A stretch of DNA of 64,000 nt, from the NCBI GenBank assembly GCA_017532155.1, contig JAFXJP010000035.1, positions 1-64,000 of the forward strand. The letters run 5' to 3'. A program made the translations under genes and the position numbers. Each line of letters starts with the position of its first letter. The first letter of the stretch is position 1. The notes beneath the pieces were generated by a model that saw nothing but the letters and a program-made list of their open reading frames with translations, made no database searches and was not told the origin of the DNA. Below, in pieces: positions 44,846 to 53,741 of this stretch. Origin of the DNA: Clostridia bacterium. Lineage in GTDB: Bacteria > Bacillota > Clostridia > Christensenellales > Aristaeellaceae.

Positions 44846-45462
44846 TGAGCGAGAAGAAAAACAGCCTGGGCCGCGTATTTATGAACGGCGTGCTCAGCGA
44901 GAATCCCACCTTCCGCCTGGTGCTGGGCACCTGCCCCACGCTGGCGGTCACCACCAGCGCTATCAACGGCCTGGGCATGGGCGCTGCGGCTACGTTCGTT
45001 CTGCTGTGCTCCAACATTGTTATCTCCCTGCTGCGTAATTTCATTCCCAGCAAGGTGCGCATCCCCGCGTTCATCACCATCATCTGCACCTTCGTTACCA
45101 TCATCCAGCTGGTGATGCAGGCCTATCTGCCTTCTCTGTACGAGAGCCTTGGCATCTTCATCCCGCTGATCGTGGTAAACTGCATCATCCTCGGCCGCGC
45201 CGAAGCCTTTGCCAGCAAGAACCCTGTGGTGGATTCTGCGGTGGACGGCCTGGGCATGGGCCTTGGCTTCACCCTGGCGCTGACGCTGATCGGCTGCGTG
45301 CGCGAGCTGCTGGGCAACGGCAGCCTCTTTGGCACGGCTGTACTGGGCACTTCCTTTGAGCCCATGCTGATTGCTGTGCTGCCGGCCGGCGGTTTCATGG
45401 TGTACGGTCTGCTGCTGGGCATCATCAATGCCATTGGCAACAAGCGGAAGGAGGCCAAATAA
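44845..45462 (+). CDS. rnfE: Rnf electron transport complex subunit E
   Basis: 205 residues, six membrane helices. It pairs with RnfA in the membrane. ENPTFRLVLGTCPTLAVTTSA and NCIILGRAEAFASKNPV are typical of RnfE/NqrD, and conserved cysteines near the helix ends (GTCPTLA, NCIILGR) can bind the intramembrane Fe-S cluster. The ATG overlaps the rnfD stop; AAGGAGG lies just before. Confidence 0.95.
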   Translation: MSEKKNSLGRVFMNGVLSENPTFRLVLGTCPTLAVTTSAINGLGMGAAATFVLLCSNIVISLLRNFIPSKVRIPAFITIICTFVTIIQLVMQAYLPSLYESLGIFIPLIVVNCIILGRAEAFASKNPVVDSAVDGLGMGLGFTLALTLIGCVRELLGNGSLFGTAVLGTSFEPMLIAVLPAGGFMVYGLLLGIINAIGNKRKEAK

Positions 45463-46035
45463 ATGAATATCTGGCTCTTCATGATCAGCTGCATTCTGAC
45501 CAATAACTTCATTTTCTCCAAGTTCCTGGGCATTTGCCCCTTCCTGGGCGTATCGAGCAAGGTAGGCACGGCCGCTTCCATGGGCCTGGCTGTTACCTTC
45601 GTTATGACCCTGGCTTCTCTGATCTGCTACATGCTCAATGCCTGGGTGCTGGTGCCCCTGGGCCTGGAGTATATGCAGACCATCGTGTTCATTCTGGTTA
45701 TTGCCTCTCTGGTGCAGTTCGTTGAAATGTTCCTCAAGAAGGCGATGCCCGCTATCTATTCTGCCCTGGGTATCTATCTGCCCCTGATCACCACCAACTG
45801 CGCGGTGCTGGGCGTGGCGACCCTGAACGTGTCCGAGGGCTACGGCCTGCTGCTGAGCGTGCTGAACGGCACCTTCTCCGCACTGGGCTTCCTGCTGGCG
45901 ATCGTGCTGATGGCCGGCGTGCGTGAACGCCTGGAGAGCAGCAAGATTCCCGCCTGCATGAAGGGCTTCCCCATCAGCCTGGTGACTGCCGGCCTGATGG
46001 CGATTGCCTTCATGGGCTTCAACGGTCTGGCATAA
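45463..46035 (+). CDS. rnfA: Rnf electron transport complex subunit A
   Basis: 190 residues, six helices. Typical sequences are NNFIFSKFLGICPFLGVS and YLPLITTNCAVLGVA, each with a conserved cysteine for the RnfA/E cluster. AAGGAGG precedes the start directly at the rnfE end. Confidence 0.95.
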   Translation: MNIWLFMISCILTNNFIFSKFLGICPFLGVSSKVGTAASMGLAVTFVMTLASLICYMLNAWVLVPLGLEYMQTIVFILVIASLVQFVEMFLKKAMPAIYSALGIYLPLITTNCAVLGVATLNVSEGYGLLLSVLNGTFSALGFLLAIVLMAGVRERLESSKIPACMKGFPISLVTAGLMAIAFMGFNGLA

Positions 46036-46048
46036 GGAGGTAAGAAAA

Positions 46049-46834
46049 ATGTCTATTCTTTATGCTGGTCTGGTGCTGGGCGCTATCGGCCTGATCTTCG
46101 GCCTGGTGCTCACCTTTGCCGCCAAGGCTTTCCATGTGGATGTGGACGAGCGCGTGGAGCAGGTGCGCGAGTGCCTGGCCGGCGCTAACTGCGGCGCCTG
46201 CGGATATCCCGGCTGCGACGGCTTTGCCAAGGCTGTGGTCGAGGGCAAGGCGGCTGTTACCGGCTGCACTCCTGCCGGCAATGAAGGCGCGAAGAAGATC
46301 GCTGCCATCATGGGCGTGGAAGCCGCTGATACCGAGCGCAAGGTTGCGCGTGTGCTCTGCCAGGGCGTGAAGGGCGAAGCCAAGGAAAAGTATGCGTACG
46401 ACGGCTATCAGAGCTGTCTGGCGGCTGCCGGTATGGCCGGCGGTCCCAAGGATTGCCGCTTTGCCTGCCTGGGTCTGGGCGATTGCGTGTTCCATTGCGC
46501 GTTCGGCGCCATCACCCTCAAGGATGGTGTTGCTGTCATCGATCCTGACAAGTGCACGGCCTGCGGCAAGTGCGTGGAAGCCTGCCCGCGCCATGTCATC
46601 TCTCTGCTGCCCGCCAGCCAGAAGGTGATCGTGCGCTGCCACAACACCGACAACGCCAAGGCCGCCCGTGCGGTTTGCACCAACGCTTGCATTGGCTGTG
46701 GCCGCTGCAAGAAGGAATGCGAATATGACGCGATCGTTGTGGAAAACAACGTTGCGCGCATTGATGCGTCCAAGTGCACCGCTTGCGGCAAGTGCGCCAG
46801 CGTTTGCCCCTGCAACTGCATTGTGGTAGAATAA
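46049..46834 (+). CDS. rnfB: Rnf electron transport complex subunit B
   Basis: 261 residues. An N-terminal membrane helix is followed by the Fe-S domain with NCGACGYPGCDGF and the later Cys in GCTPAG, then ferredoxin repeats with CTACGKCVEACP, CIGCGRCKKEC and CTACGKCASVCP. RnfB takes electrons from ferredoxin. AAGGAGG precedes the ATG at 46049; an ORF start at 46004 inside rnfA is not used. Last gene of the operon, with a strong terminator. Confidence 0.95.
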   Translation: MSILYAGLVLGAIGLIFGLVLTFAAKAFHVDVDERVEQVRECLAGANCGACGYPGCDGFAKAVVEGKAAVTGCTPAGNEGAKKIAAIMGVEAADTERKVARVLCQGVKGEAKEKYAYDGYQSCLAAAGMAGGPKDCRFACLGLGDCVFHCAFGAITLKDGVAVIDPDKCTACGKCVEACPRHVISLLPASQKVIVRCHNTDNAKAARAVCTNACIGCGRCKKECEYDAIVVENNVARIDASKCTACGKCASVCPCNCIVVE

Positions 46835-46848
46835 GCCAAAAAAGAAAG

Positions 46849-46885
46849 AGCCCCCGGTACCTGTGAAAGGTATCGGGGGCTTTTG
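46849..46885 (+). terminator. Terminator of the apbE-rnf operon
   Basis: AGCCCCCGGTACCT (46849-46862) pairs with AGGTATCGGGGGCT (46868-46881), followed by TTTTG. Confidence 0.9.
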
Positions 46886-46899
46886 TGTGCGGGGGACGG

Positions 46900-47541
46900 G
46901 GAGGACGAGGAAAACGGTACTTTCTTGTGTCAAGAAAGTACCAAAGAACCTGCGTTTGGATTGGAAGTTGGCTGTTTTCTTTGGCGCGGCAGTTGATTGA
47001 AAAAGGGTTTGGAATCCGCTGTGCGAGCAAGCTCACCCCCGGCTTCCAAGCCCCTTTTTCAGTTTGCTTCGCGGACTGCCGCTTTGGTGGCTTGTGCATT
47101 TGTGTCGCCGTTTTTTCTGCGGAAAAAACGAGCGGGAGGATACGCCGCTGCGGCGGCGTGGGAAGCTGCTTGCGGTCAGGCATCCCAAAAGGCTTCCCCT
47201 TGAGGGGAAGCTCCGCCGAAGGCGGTGATGAGGTGTAGCGCGTCGCAACGCGCGTTATCTCCGTCGCGCCGCCGCAGCGGCGCTCCTCCCGCTCGTTTCG
47301 CCGCAGCGAAACGGCGATCCTCCGCGAGCGCTATCACACAATACTGCGGCAGGCCCGGACGGCTGTGCCGTCCGGGCGCGCGAAGCGTGCAGAAAAAGAG
47401 AGCGGAGACCATCGGATCGAGCTTGCTCGCATCCGTGGAATCCACTCTCTTTTTCGATAAGCCTGCCGTAACAAGCCAACCCATGACTGCCTTTCGGGAG
47501 GGTCGTAGGGAGGGGCTTTGGGCTCCAAAGCCGCCTCCCTA
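46900..47541. repeat. Composite hairpin repeat, copy 4, with a nested CTACACCTCAT-family element
   Basis: No gene seen. The left tip is GGTACTTTCTTG/CAAGAAAGTACC (46916-46942), then the type A series of hairpins. In the middle lies part of the other family: GGCTTCCCC/GGGGAAGC and ATGAGGTGTAG (47228-47238). The right half is a reversed type B arm: GTTTCGCCGCAGCGAAAC, GGACGGCTGTGCCGTCC, AAAAAGAGAG with inner GAGCTTGCTC, and the tip AGGGAGG...CCTCCCT (47507-47540). The stop codon of the holin gene lies inside this tip. Confidence 0.85.
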
Positions 47542-47961
47542 ACGTTCCTCCTCCTTCTGATGCAGCTGCGCCAATACCTCGCGCAGCGCATCGGGAATGG
47601 GCAGCCCAATGCGCGAGGCATTTTCCAGCATGGAAATACCCTCGTTGGACAGGTAAAAGCAAATCACCGCGCTGCGCAGGGCGCCGGTGCCGCCAAGGAT
47701 GTACACGTCCAGCAGATGCGCTGTGCCGACCATGACGAAAATGAGCACTTTTTTGCAAATGCCCTTGAAGCCGACGGCGCTGGAGAGCTGGCGCTCGAGG
47801 ATGGCGTGCATCACGCCGGTGAGATAATCAATGATCATGCAGGCGAGCAGCACGATCATCAGCCCGTCCATGCCGCCTACGAGGCTGCTGACAGCCCCGC
47901 CCAGCACGGACAGCACCAGCTTGATGCGCAGCCAGACGGCCTGCAAAGAGGTTTCTTGCAT
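47539..47961 (-). CDS. Phage holin (TcdE-like family)
   Basis: 140 residues with three or four hydrophobic segments, including GGMDGLMIVLLACMIIDYLTG, the signature of the Bacillota toxin/holin family, and FKGICKKVLIFVMVGTAHLLD. It would form membrane holes and let the amidase out. AAAGGAG precedes the start. Last gene of the cluster; its stop lies in the composite repeat. Confidence 0.88.
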   Translation of the reverse strand: MQETSLQAVWLRIKLVLSVLGGAVSSLVGGMDGLMIVLLACMIIDYLTGVMHAILERQLSSAVGFKGICKKVLIFVMVGTAHLLDVYILGGTGALRSAVICFYLSNEGISMLENASRIGLPIPDALREVLAQLHQKEEER

Positions 47962-47976
47962 AGGGGTCTCCTTTCA

Positions 47977-48693
47977 TTATGCGGGGAAGGTGGCGCGCCA
48001 GGATTCCAGCGCCTGCACGCGCTCTTCCAGGGATTTTTGCGGCGGATTTTTGTCAGGCAGCGGATGGCCTTCGGCGGTCCACCACGCTTCAATGCCATTA
48101 GCAATCGCTACTGCAATCTCCGGTGCGCGCTCATGCACAAATTGCGCATCTGCCTTGTTTGTGTTGCCGTAGCCCAGCTCCAGATAGCAGCCTGCGCCGG
48201 GACAGGTGGCGGTTTCGGTGGCGATGTATTCGCGGGTGGAGAGCTTGGCGTCGTAGATCGTGCTCAGCGCATCGATGATGCATTGACACAGATGCTGGCT
48301 GTGCAGGGCGCGCTCGCCGTGCTTGGCGGCAGGATACATGGCCTGAATGCCGCGAACATTTTTATTGCCGTTGGCATTGGTGTGAATGGCCAGATGCAGA
48401 TCGGGATTGTGCTTGTTGAGCGCGGCCATGGCGTCCTTTGTAGCCTGCGCGGCCTTTTCATCAGGCCAGCGCTTGCGGTATTTTTTGTCCGCCATGTACA
48501 CGGTATGGCCGCGGGCAGTCAGCTCTTTTTCCAGTGCTTCGCCAATCTGCCAGCAGTGCTTCATTTCGCAGCACATGCTGTCTGTGCATTTTTCCTGGCA
48601 TTTTTCCTGGTGATTCTGATACAGATCGCAGCTTTTGCGGCCGTCTGCTGCGCAGCTTTTGCTGTGTGGTGCGGGACGGATGGAAATTTTCAT
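47977..48693 (-). CDS. N-acetylmuramoyl-L-alanine amidase (endolysin) with Cys-rich N-terminus
   Basis: 238 residues. It resembles zinc amidases of the Amidase_3 family: IGEALEKELTARGHTVYM, the zinc His in LHLAIHTNANG, and the catalytic Glu in CYLELGYGNTNKAD. It would cut the bond between muramic acid and the peptide. Unusual: seven cysteines between residues 14 and 47 (C14, C22, C32, C36, C41, C42, C47), a region that in relatives holds the first zinc ligand. The C-terminus ends in an Asp/Pro linker and a short helix (SLEERVQALESW). AGGAGG precedes the start. Confidence 0.85.
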   Translation of the reverse strand: MKISIRPAPHSKSCAADGRKSCDLYQNHQEKCQEKCTDSMCCEMKHCWQIGEALEKELTARGHTVYMADKKYRKRWPDEKAAQATKDAMAALNKHNPDLHLAIHTNANGNKNVRGIQAMYPAAKHGERALHSQHLCQCIIDALSTIYDAKLSTREYIATETATCPGAGCYLELGYGNTNKADAQFVHERAPEIAVAIANGIEAWWTAEGHPLPDKNPPQKSLEERVQALESWRATFPA

Positions 48694-48725
48694 GTGTGCC
48701 TCCTGATGGGAAATATGCAGAAAAA

Positions 48726-51629
48726 TTATTTATATTCCACGGTCAATACAGGCTCATATTCAGAGCCCTTGCCGTAGATTTGAGTGTAGGCGGGCGAGAA
48801 GGTGTCGGAATACTCGCTGCGCGGCTCGAATACACCAATGGCCTGGCCGGCCTGGATGGCGGGGATCAGGTTGGTCACGTCGTAGGTTGCTTCCGTTTCG
48901 CGCTTCAGGCTGCCGATGGGATAGACTGCGGCGGCGGTGAAGGAAGGCGTGAGCGTGGAGGTGAAAGCAGATTCTGCCAGGGCGACGCTGCCCAGATAAA
49001 TGGGTACGGCATTGGACCAGCCGCCCGATGCTCGCCGCAGGGTGAGAGAGGCGGATTTGACGGTCTTGCCGCTGAGCGCGCTGGCAGCATCGGCAAACCA
49101 CATAGCGCCCGTGCGCCAGCCATTGACGCCGCCGGTGTACTCGCCATAGCGGCCTTGCGAGAAGGTGGTAGCCTGGTCATCGCGGATGCGGCGCTCGCCG
49201 TACAGATAGGTACAGTGCTTGCTGATGGAGAAGGTTTTGATGACGTAGGAGGGCGCGACGTATTCCATGCCGCCGGGCGTGGGCGTGGCAGAGGCTGCGC
49301 CAAGCAGCGTTCCGCTTGTATTGGCCAGCCCGTTTGCCGATGCCGGGCACGTTCCTTCAACGTATCCATGCGCGCCGCGATAGGCCAGAATGCTGCGGCC
49401 AAGATTGGCGTTGGTGGTGTAATCGCCGTCAGTATAGCCGCCGATGCACTTGAGGCAGAAGAAAGTGCCGCGCTGGAAGGTGATGGCGTTGGCATGCGTG
49501 TATTCAATGCTGCAGCCCTCGACCACAGAATTACACTCGGTGATCAACAGTCCTGTGCCCGTGCCGGAGGAGGAGCTGGTGCGATTGCGGTAGCCGCTGA
49601 TCTGCAGGTTTTTCAGGTGCACATGCGGGCAATAGCGGATGTAAACCGGATAATTGACGCTGCTGTCCGGGTAAATGGATACATCGCCGCGCGCTGCGGC
49701 GGTCAGCGCGATGCCTGAGCAGCTGTGCACATGAATTGTACCGATGATTTTTACGCCCGGATCAAAGGCAAGCTCCAGCGTTCTGCCCATAAAACCGGAG
49801 ATTACGATATCTTCAAGATACGTTCCGGCTGGGATGGTAAGCGTGGTGTCCTGCGTCAGGTACCTGGGCAGCGCATCGACAGACGCCTGCATGCTGCCCC
49901 GCCAGGCAGCTGTAGCGGAGGGATGCGCCAGGATGATGTTGGGCGCGGAGAAGCTTTCGGTGACCACCACGCGCTTGGCAGCCAGGCCTTCAGGATCCAG
50001 CGACATGATTTCGTTGCCGTCATCCATGCCTCGGATTTGCAGATCGTTGGTGGCGATGTTGATTTCGCCGCCGACCATGTTGATGGCATCTTCCGTTAGC
50101 TCCATGTGGCTGTGACTGCCGTCAAGCTTGCCGGCCAGCACCAGCACGGCGGCATTGGAGGAAAGCTCAAGCCCTGCGCCGAAATCGTCGGTGACCTTGC
50201 TGGCGTCAACCGATTTATCGCTGAGAACGCTGCCTTCGATGCGATTGTTATTCTGCGAGAGGCTGTTGGCCAGTTGATTGAGCGCGCGCACGATGGAAAA
50301 TTCCGAGCCGCCTACGATCAGTCGGTCGGTGGAGAGCTTTCCGGCGGTGATGCTGTCGGCGGACAGGCTGCCGATTACACCGCTTTCGGAGGTGATGGCG
50401 CCCAGGGCGATTTTATCGGCGGTAATGGAGCGGGCGCTGATTTTTTCGGCGTCCACCGCACCGGCGGCGATATGGCGCGCGGCGATGATACCGTCGGTCA
50501 GGGCGTTGGTGGACAGCTTTCCGCTGGAGGTGATGATGCGCGGCAGGTGCACGCCGCCGTTTGACATTTCGCAGCTCAGGTGGGCGGAAAGGGCGCCTTG
50601 AAAGAGCAGCTGCTGAGAAAAGAGCAGGGCGGGATGCGAAATGCCTTTGAGATCGGTGATGGTGAGAAAATCGCCGATTTCGAGCGTGGGATCGCCGCAG
50701 AAGGTGAGCGAAAACGGCGTGAAGGAAAAGCCGCTGAGCGATTGGCAGAGCTGCTGCATCAGCGGCTGCAGCGCGGCGCTGTCTGCGTGGAAGAGCGGGT
50801 TATCATCGATTGTGAGCATGTTGTCATCACCGGCAGGCAGCGTGTCATCCAGGGCGATTTCTTCAAAGGCGCCGGAGTGCCGGCCGCGCGGAATAACACG
50901 CAGACGATTGAAGGAAAAGCAGGTATCTTCCAGCGTAAGCGCTTGCAGATCGGAAGCGGCAAGCGGGCGATCCGAGGTGTGACTGAGAGGAATGAGCGCG
51001 ATGCGGTCATCCCGCGTGAGCCTTGCAAAGCAGCCCATGGCGCCGCAAACCCACGCCAGCGCCTGGCGCAGGGTGCAGCCGTCGCCCCAGTCGGGACGCT
51101 GGGGAATGAGCGTATCGGCATTGCATAGCGGCGTGCCGTTGATTGAGCAGCCGGCTTGCGCAGCAATATGCTGCAGGATGCTTTGCAGCGTGCAGGGGTA
51201 GGTCAGCTGATCGATAAACGTGAGCGCAAAGGTGTGCAGCAGCGCGTCATAGCCCGACAGCGTGACGGCGTTTTCGCCTTCGGCGGCTTCCACGTGCGAT
51301 ACGATGAAGCTGCCGGCTGGCGCGTAGAGCACATCATTTCCGGATAATACGCCGATCTCAATATGGACGTCAGCGCCCAGCAGCGTGCGGTTACCCAGAC
51401 GGGAACCGCCGCTTTGCCAGGCGCCGTCCGGGCTGAGCAGTGTGAGCGAGCCGTGCGCGGACAGCGCGCTGCCCAGCAGCATGTCGCCGCCGGAAGCGCC
51501 TTCGGTCAGATTGTAGGAGAGAATGTCATCGCCTGTGAGCGAAAAGACATAGCCGGTGGCGAGCGTCAGCGTGGCGCGGATGGAAAGCGTGCGGGCAGGC
51601 GCGGTCATGGCGGCAGAATAGGTACTCAT
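48726..51629 (-). CDS. Phage tail hub and fibre fusion protein
   Basis: 967 residues, several parts. About 1-370 resemble baseplate/tail-hub proteins (GYDALLHTFALTFIDQLTYPC, LQSILQHIAAQAGC). About 375-480 are a fibre-like region with repeated 'ITADKI/ITAGKL' units. About 570-760 have many short beta strands like a pectate-lyase-type beta-helix (CSGIALTAAARGDVSIYP, HLKNLQISGYRN). The last 120 residues resemble a DNRLRE-type beta domain. So adsorption and perhaps sugar binding are combined in one protein. AAAGGAGG precedes the start. Confidence 0.78.
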   Translation of the reverse strand: MSTYSAAMTAPARTLSIRATLTLATGYVFSLTGDDILSYNLTEGASGGDMLLGSALSAHGSLTLLSPDGAWQSGGSRLGNRTLLGADVHIEIGVLSGNDVLYAPAGSFIVSHVEAAEGENAVTLSGYDALLHTFALTFIDQLTYPCTLQSILQHIAAQAGCSINGTPLCNADTLIPQRPDWGDGCTLRQALAWVCGAMGCFARLTRDDRIALIPLSHTSDRPLAASDLQALTLEDTCFSFNRLRVIPRGRHSGAFEEIALDDTLPAGDDNMLTIDDNPLFHADSAALQPLMQQLCQSLSGFSFTPFSLTFCGDPTLEIGDFLTITDLKGISHPALLFSQQLLFQGALSAHLSCEMSNGGVHLPRIITSSGKLSTNALTDGIIAARHIAAGAVDAEKISARSITADKIALGAITSESGVIGSLSADSITAGKLSTDRLIVGGSEFSIVRALNQLANSLSQNNNRIEGSVLSDKSVDASKVTDDFGAGLELSSNAAVLVLAGKLDGSHSHMELTEDAINMVGGEINIATNDLQIRGMDDGNEIMSLDPEGLAAKRVVVTESFSAPNIILAHPSATAAWRGSMQASVDALPRYLTQDTTLTIPAGTYLEDIVISGFMGRTLELAFDPGVKIIGTIHVHSCSGIALTAAARGDVSIYPDSSVNYPVYIRYCPHVHLKNLQISGYRNRTSSSSGTGTGLLITECNSVVEGCSIEYTHANAITFQRGTFFCLKCIGGYTDGDYTTNANLGRSILAYRGAHGYVEGTCPASANGLANTSGTLLGAASATPTPGGMEYVAPSYVIKTFSISKHCTYLYGERRIRDDQATTFSQGRYGEYTGGVNGWRTGAMWFADAASALSGKTVKSASLTLRRASGGWSNAVPIYLGSVALAESAFTSTLTPSFTAAAVYPIGSLKRETEATYDVTNLIPAIQAGQAIGVFEPRSEYSDTFSPAYTQIYGKGSEYEPVLTVEYK

Positions 51630-51641
51630 GCTGGGCCTCCT

Positions 51642-51998
51642 TTAGCATTCCATGAAGGACAATTCCACGTTGGTCCACACGGGCGCGCCGTCCTTCATGC
51701 GGTACAGACCGACGCTGCGCTGGGTGGAATAGGCGGTGACGGTAAGCGGTGCGCCGGTGAGGGGGTCGGGGAAGGAAAGCGTGCAGGTGGGCGCGGCATG
51801 CAGCGCTGTGAGCAGATTTTGCAGATGATCCGGCGTCATATAGGCCCAGAAAATGCTGATACGGCGCTTTACCCCGGCGCGGGAGACATGCGTAGCGCCG
51901 GAGAGCGTGGCGTGCACGGATAATTGCGCATCCTCAAAAGCCACCTGCAGCGAGGTGGGCGCAGGCGCGGAAAGGGTGTTGATGGTGAGAATGGACAT
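51642..51998 (-). CDS. Phage tail protein, distal-tail type
   Basis: 118 residues, beta-rich, no known catalytic motif. Its position between the tape-measure-like gene and the hub/fibre gene fits a distal tail or connector role; MSILTINTLSAPAPTSLQV resembles small tail proteins (DUF6711-like) of Bacillota phages. AAGGAGG precedes the start. Confidence 0.65.
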   Translation of the reverse strand: MSILTINTLSAPAPTSLQVAFEDAQLSVHATLSGATHVSRAGVKRRISIFWAYMTPDHLQNLLTALHAAPTCTLSFPDPLTGAPLTVTAYSTQRSVGLYRMKDGAPVWTNVELSFMEC

Positions 51999-52007
51999 GG
52001 TTCCTCC

Positions 52008-52433
52008 TTATCCCAGCGCCACATACGAGCCGCGCGTAATGGACTGCTGGCGGATGTTTTTGACGGTGGCGTCTGCCAGCTTCTGGCCGTCGATATATAC
52101 AGGGGCGGTGATGCGGATGGAGGAGGCGAGCTTATCAACGGCGGCGGAAAGTGTATCGGCGAGTGCGGCTTGTGCCTGCGAAAGCGCGGCGGAAAACTGC
52201 ACCTCATGCGCCTGAACGGCATGGGCCAGCACATCGCCTGCGCCGGACAAGGCGTGGGAGATGGCCTGATCCGCGGTGACTGTCAGGCGCATTTCCAATT
52301 CGGATGCGCTGGGAAAAGCGACGGCTCGGCCCATCTGCAGCCGGTCAAGACGCGTTTCCAGGGCGCTCAGATCGTTGAGCAGATTGCGCGCATCGGCTTC
52401 AAAGCGGACGGTCAGGGTATCAAGCGTCGGCAT
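52008..52433 (-). CDS. Very short tape-measure-like tail protein
   Basis: 141 residues, helical. The N-terminus (LTVRFEADARNLLNDLSALETRLDRL) and the C-terminus (ITAPVYIDGQKLADATVKNI) look like the two ends of a siphophage tape-measure protein, but the long coiled and hydrophobic middle is missing. Tape measures usually have 600 residues or more. It lies where the tape measure belongs, after the chaperone-like gene. AAGGAGG seven bases before ATG at 52433. It overlaps the upstream gene by 14 bases. Confidence 0.6.
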   Translation of the reverse strand: MPTLDTLTVRFEADARNLLNDLSALETRLDRLQMGRAVAFPSASELEMRLTVTADQAISHALSGAGDVLAHAVQAHEVQFSAALSQAQAALADTLSAAVDKLASSIRITAPVYIDGQKLADATVKNIRQQSITRGSYVALG

Positions 52434-52914
52434 GGGTAAACCTCCTTGCATAGTTTTTGAGAGCGGAGAGCATTTGCGCTTCCGTCATGGGCGCGTCGGC
52501 CCAGGAGCGGGGCGGGAGATGCGCATCCAGCTCGCGGGCAATTTCGCGGTAGCTGAGATCAAGCAGACGGCAGCTGTCCTTCATGCCGGCGCGGGCGGCA
52601 GCATCCAGCAGGCGATCCATTTCTTCCTGCGTGATGCCCTCGCGCGGAAAGCCGCTCATGTCATAGGCCTGTGCCAGCGCATCATAAAGCGGCGCAATAT
52701 CGGGCAGCAGCGTGTCAAACAGCGCGTCGGATTTGCGGCGCGTGAGGAAGGGATAGGCGTCGCACAGCGCGCAGTAAAGCAGCCAGCGCGCACCTTCCTC
52801 GCCGCTGGTGAAGAGCGTGCGCAGGGGCGCAGGGCACAATTGCTGCGTGCGCAGCAGCGCGCGGGCGGTGAAGCGCAAAGGATGCGTACGCCCGGCGATT
52901 TCTATGTAACGCAT
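52420..52914 (-). CDS. Phage tail assembly chaperone-like protein
   Basis: 164 residues, mainly helical (FTARALLRTQQLCPAPL, EEGARWLLYCALCDAYPFL). It sits between the tail tube and the tape-measure-like gene, where tail chaperones are found. No classical slippery heptamer for a -1 frameshift was noticed. Its start overlaps the tail-tube stop by one base. The assignment is by position and general look. Confidence 0.55.
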   Translation of the reverse strand: MRYIEIAGRTHPLRFTARALLRTQQLCPAPLRTLFTSGEEGARWLLYCALCDAYPFLTRRKSDALFDTLLPDIAPLYDALAQAYDMSGFPREGITQEEMDRLLDAAARAGMKDSCRLLDLSYREIARELDAHLPPRSWADAPMTEAQMLSALKNYARRFTHADA

Positions 52915-53306
52915 CAGCCAAATACCACCTTGCCGACGGCGCGCAGCACGCAGGTGAAGGCGATGGCGCTGTCTACCTGCGCCGCGCCCAGTGCGTGGGA
53001 TTTGACAAGGGCGGGGAATGTGGCCTTGACGCCATCGGGAAAGGTGATGCAGCAGGTGCCGGCAGCGCCGGTATCATAAGCGCTGCGCAGGGCGAGCTGA
53101 CCGGCTTCCCCTTTGACATGAAAGCCGGTGAGCCGGATTTCACCGGCGTCCCGGACGCCCTGCATAAACTGGCGGCAGCCGTCCGGGCTTTCCAGGGTGG
53201 TGATGTCAATCAGCTCGCTGTCGCAGGTGATTTCGCTGATGGCGGACAGCGTGCCGACGGGGGTTGCATTGAAAGTAAACGTGGTGCCAAGCGATTTGGT
53301 AGCCAT
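52914..53306 (-). CDS. Phage major tail (tube) protein
   Basis: 130 residues, beta-rich. LGTTFTFNATPVGTLSAISEITCDSELIDITTLESPDG and the ITFPDGVKATFPALV strand fit small tail-tube proteins of siphophages. AAAGGAGG precedes the ATG. Position after the completion genes fits. Confidence 0.78.
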   Translation of the reverse strand: MATKSLGTTFTFNATPVGTLSAISEITCDSELIDITTLESPDGCRQFMQGVRDAGEIRLTGFHVKGEAGQLALRSAYDTGAAGTCCITFPDGVKATFPALVKSHALGAAQVDSAIAFTCVLRAVGKVVFG

Positions 53307-53318
53307 AAAAAGCCTCCT

Positions 53319-53678
53319 TTATTGGGTGAGAATGGAAGATTGATCGCACAGCGCGCGATAACGCAGCACGCGGCGGTGCGCGCGGGTGTCATCGTCAAAC
53401 AGATCGCAGCAGTAGGTGCGTGAAAATCCGAGCGCTGTCATTTTTTCATCGGCAGAGGCAGAAAGCGCATGGGCAACCTCTGGCGTGAGCGCATAGATTT
53501 CCAGCGTGAATTCGATCTCGTGCAGATAGGGCGCGCTGTCGGCGCGGGCATGCACGTCGTTTGCCGATTCAAAAAAGATCAGGCAGGGAAACTGCGTGAG
53601 CGTGCCGGGATGCTGATAATACAGCAGGGAGTGCACGCCCTGCAGCGCGGCGAAGACGTCCTGGGTCAGATCGGGCAA
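53319..53678 (-). CDS. Phage tail terminator/completion protein
   Basis: 119 residues from a TTG start seven bases after AAAGGAGG; a longer frame upstream lacks a ribosome site. VFAALQGVHSLLYYQHPG and FPCLIFFESAND, and EIEFTLEIYA are like tail completion proteins of the DUF3168 or minor capsid type. Assigned mainly by position before the tail tube gene. Confidence 0.6.
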   Translation of the reverse strand: MPDLTQDVFAALQGVHSLLYYQHPGTLTQFPCLIFFESANDVHARADSAPYLHEIEFTLEIYALTPEVAHALSASADEKMTALGFSRTYCCDLFDDDTRAHRRVLRYRALCDQSSILTQ

Positions 53679-53741
53679 GGGATGACCTCCTTTCTGATAC
53701 AAAAAAAGGGCGGCGGATTCCTGAGAATCCACCGCCGGGGG

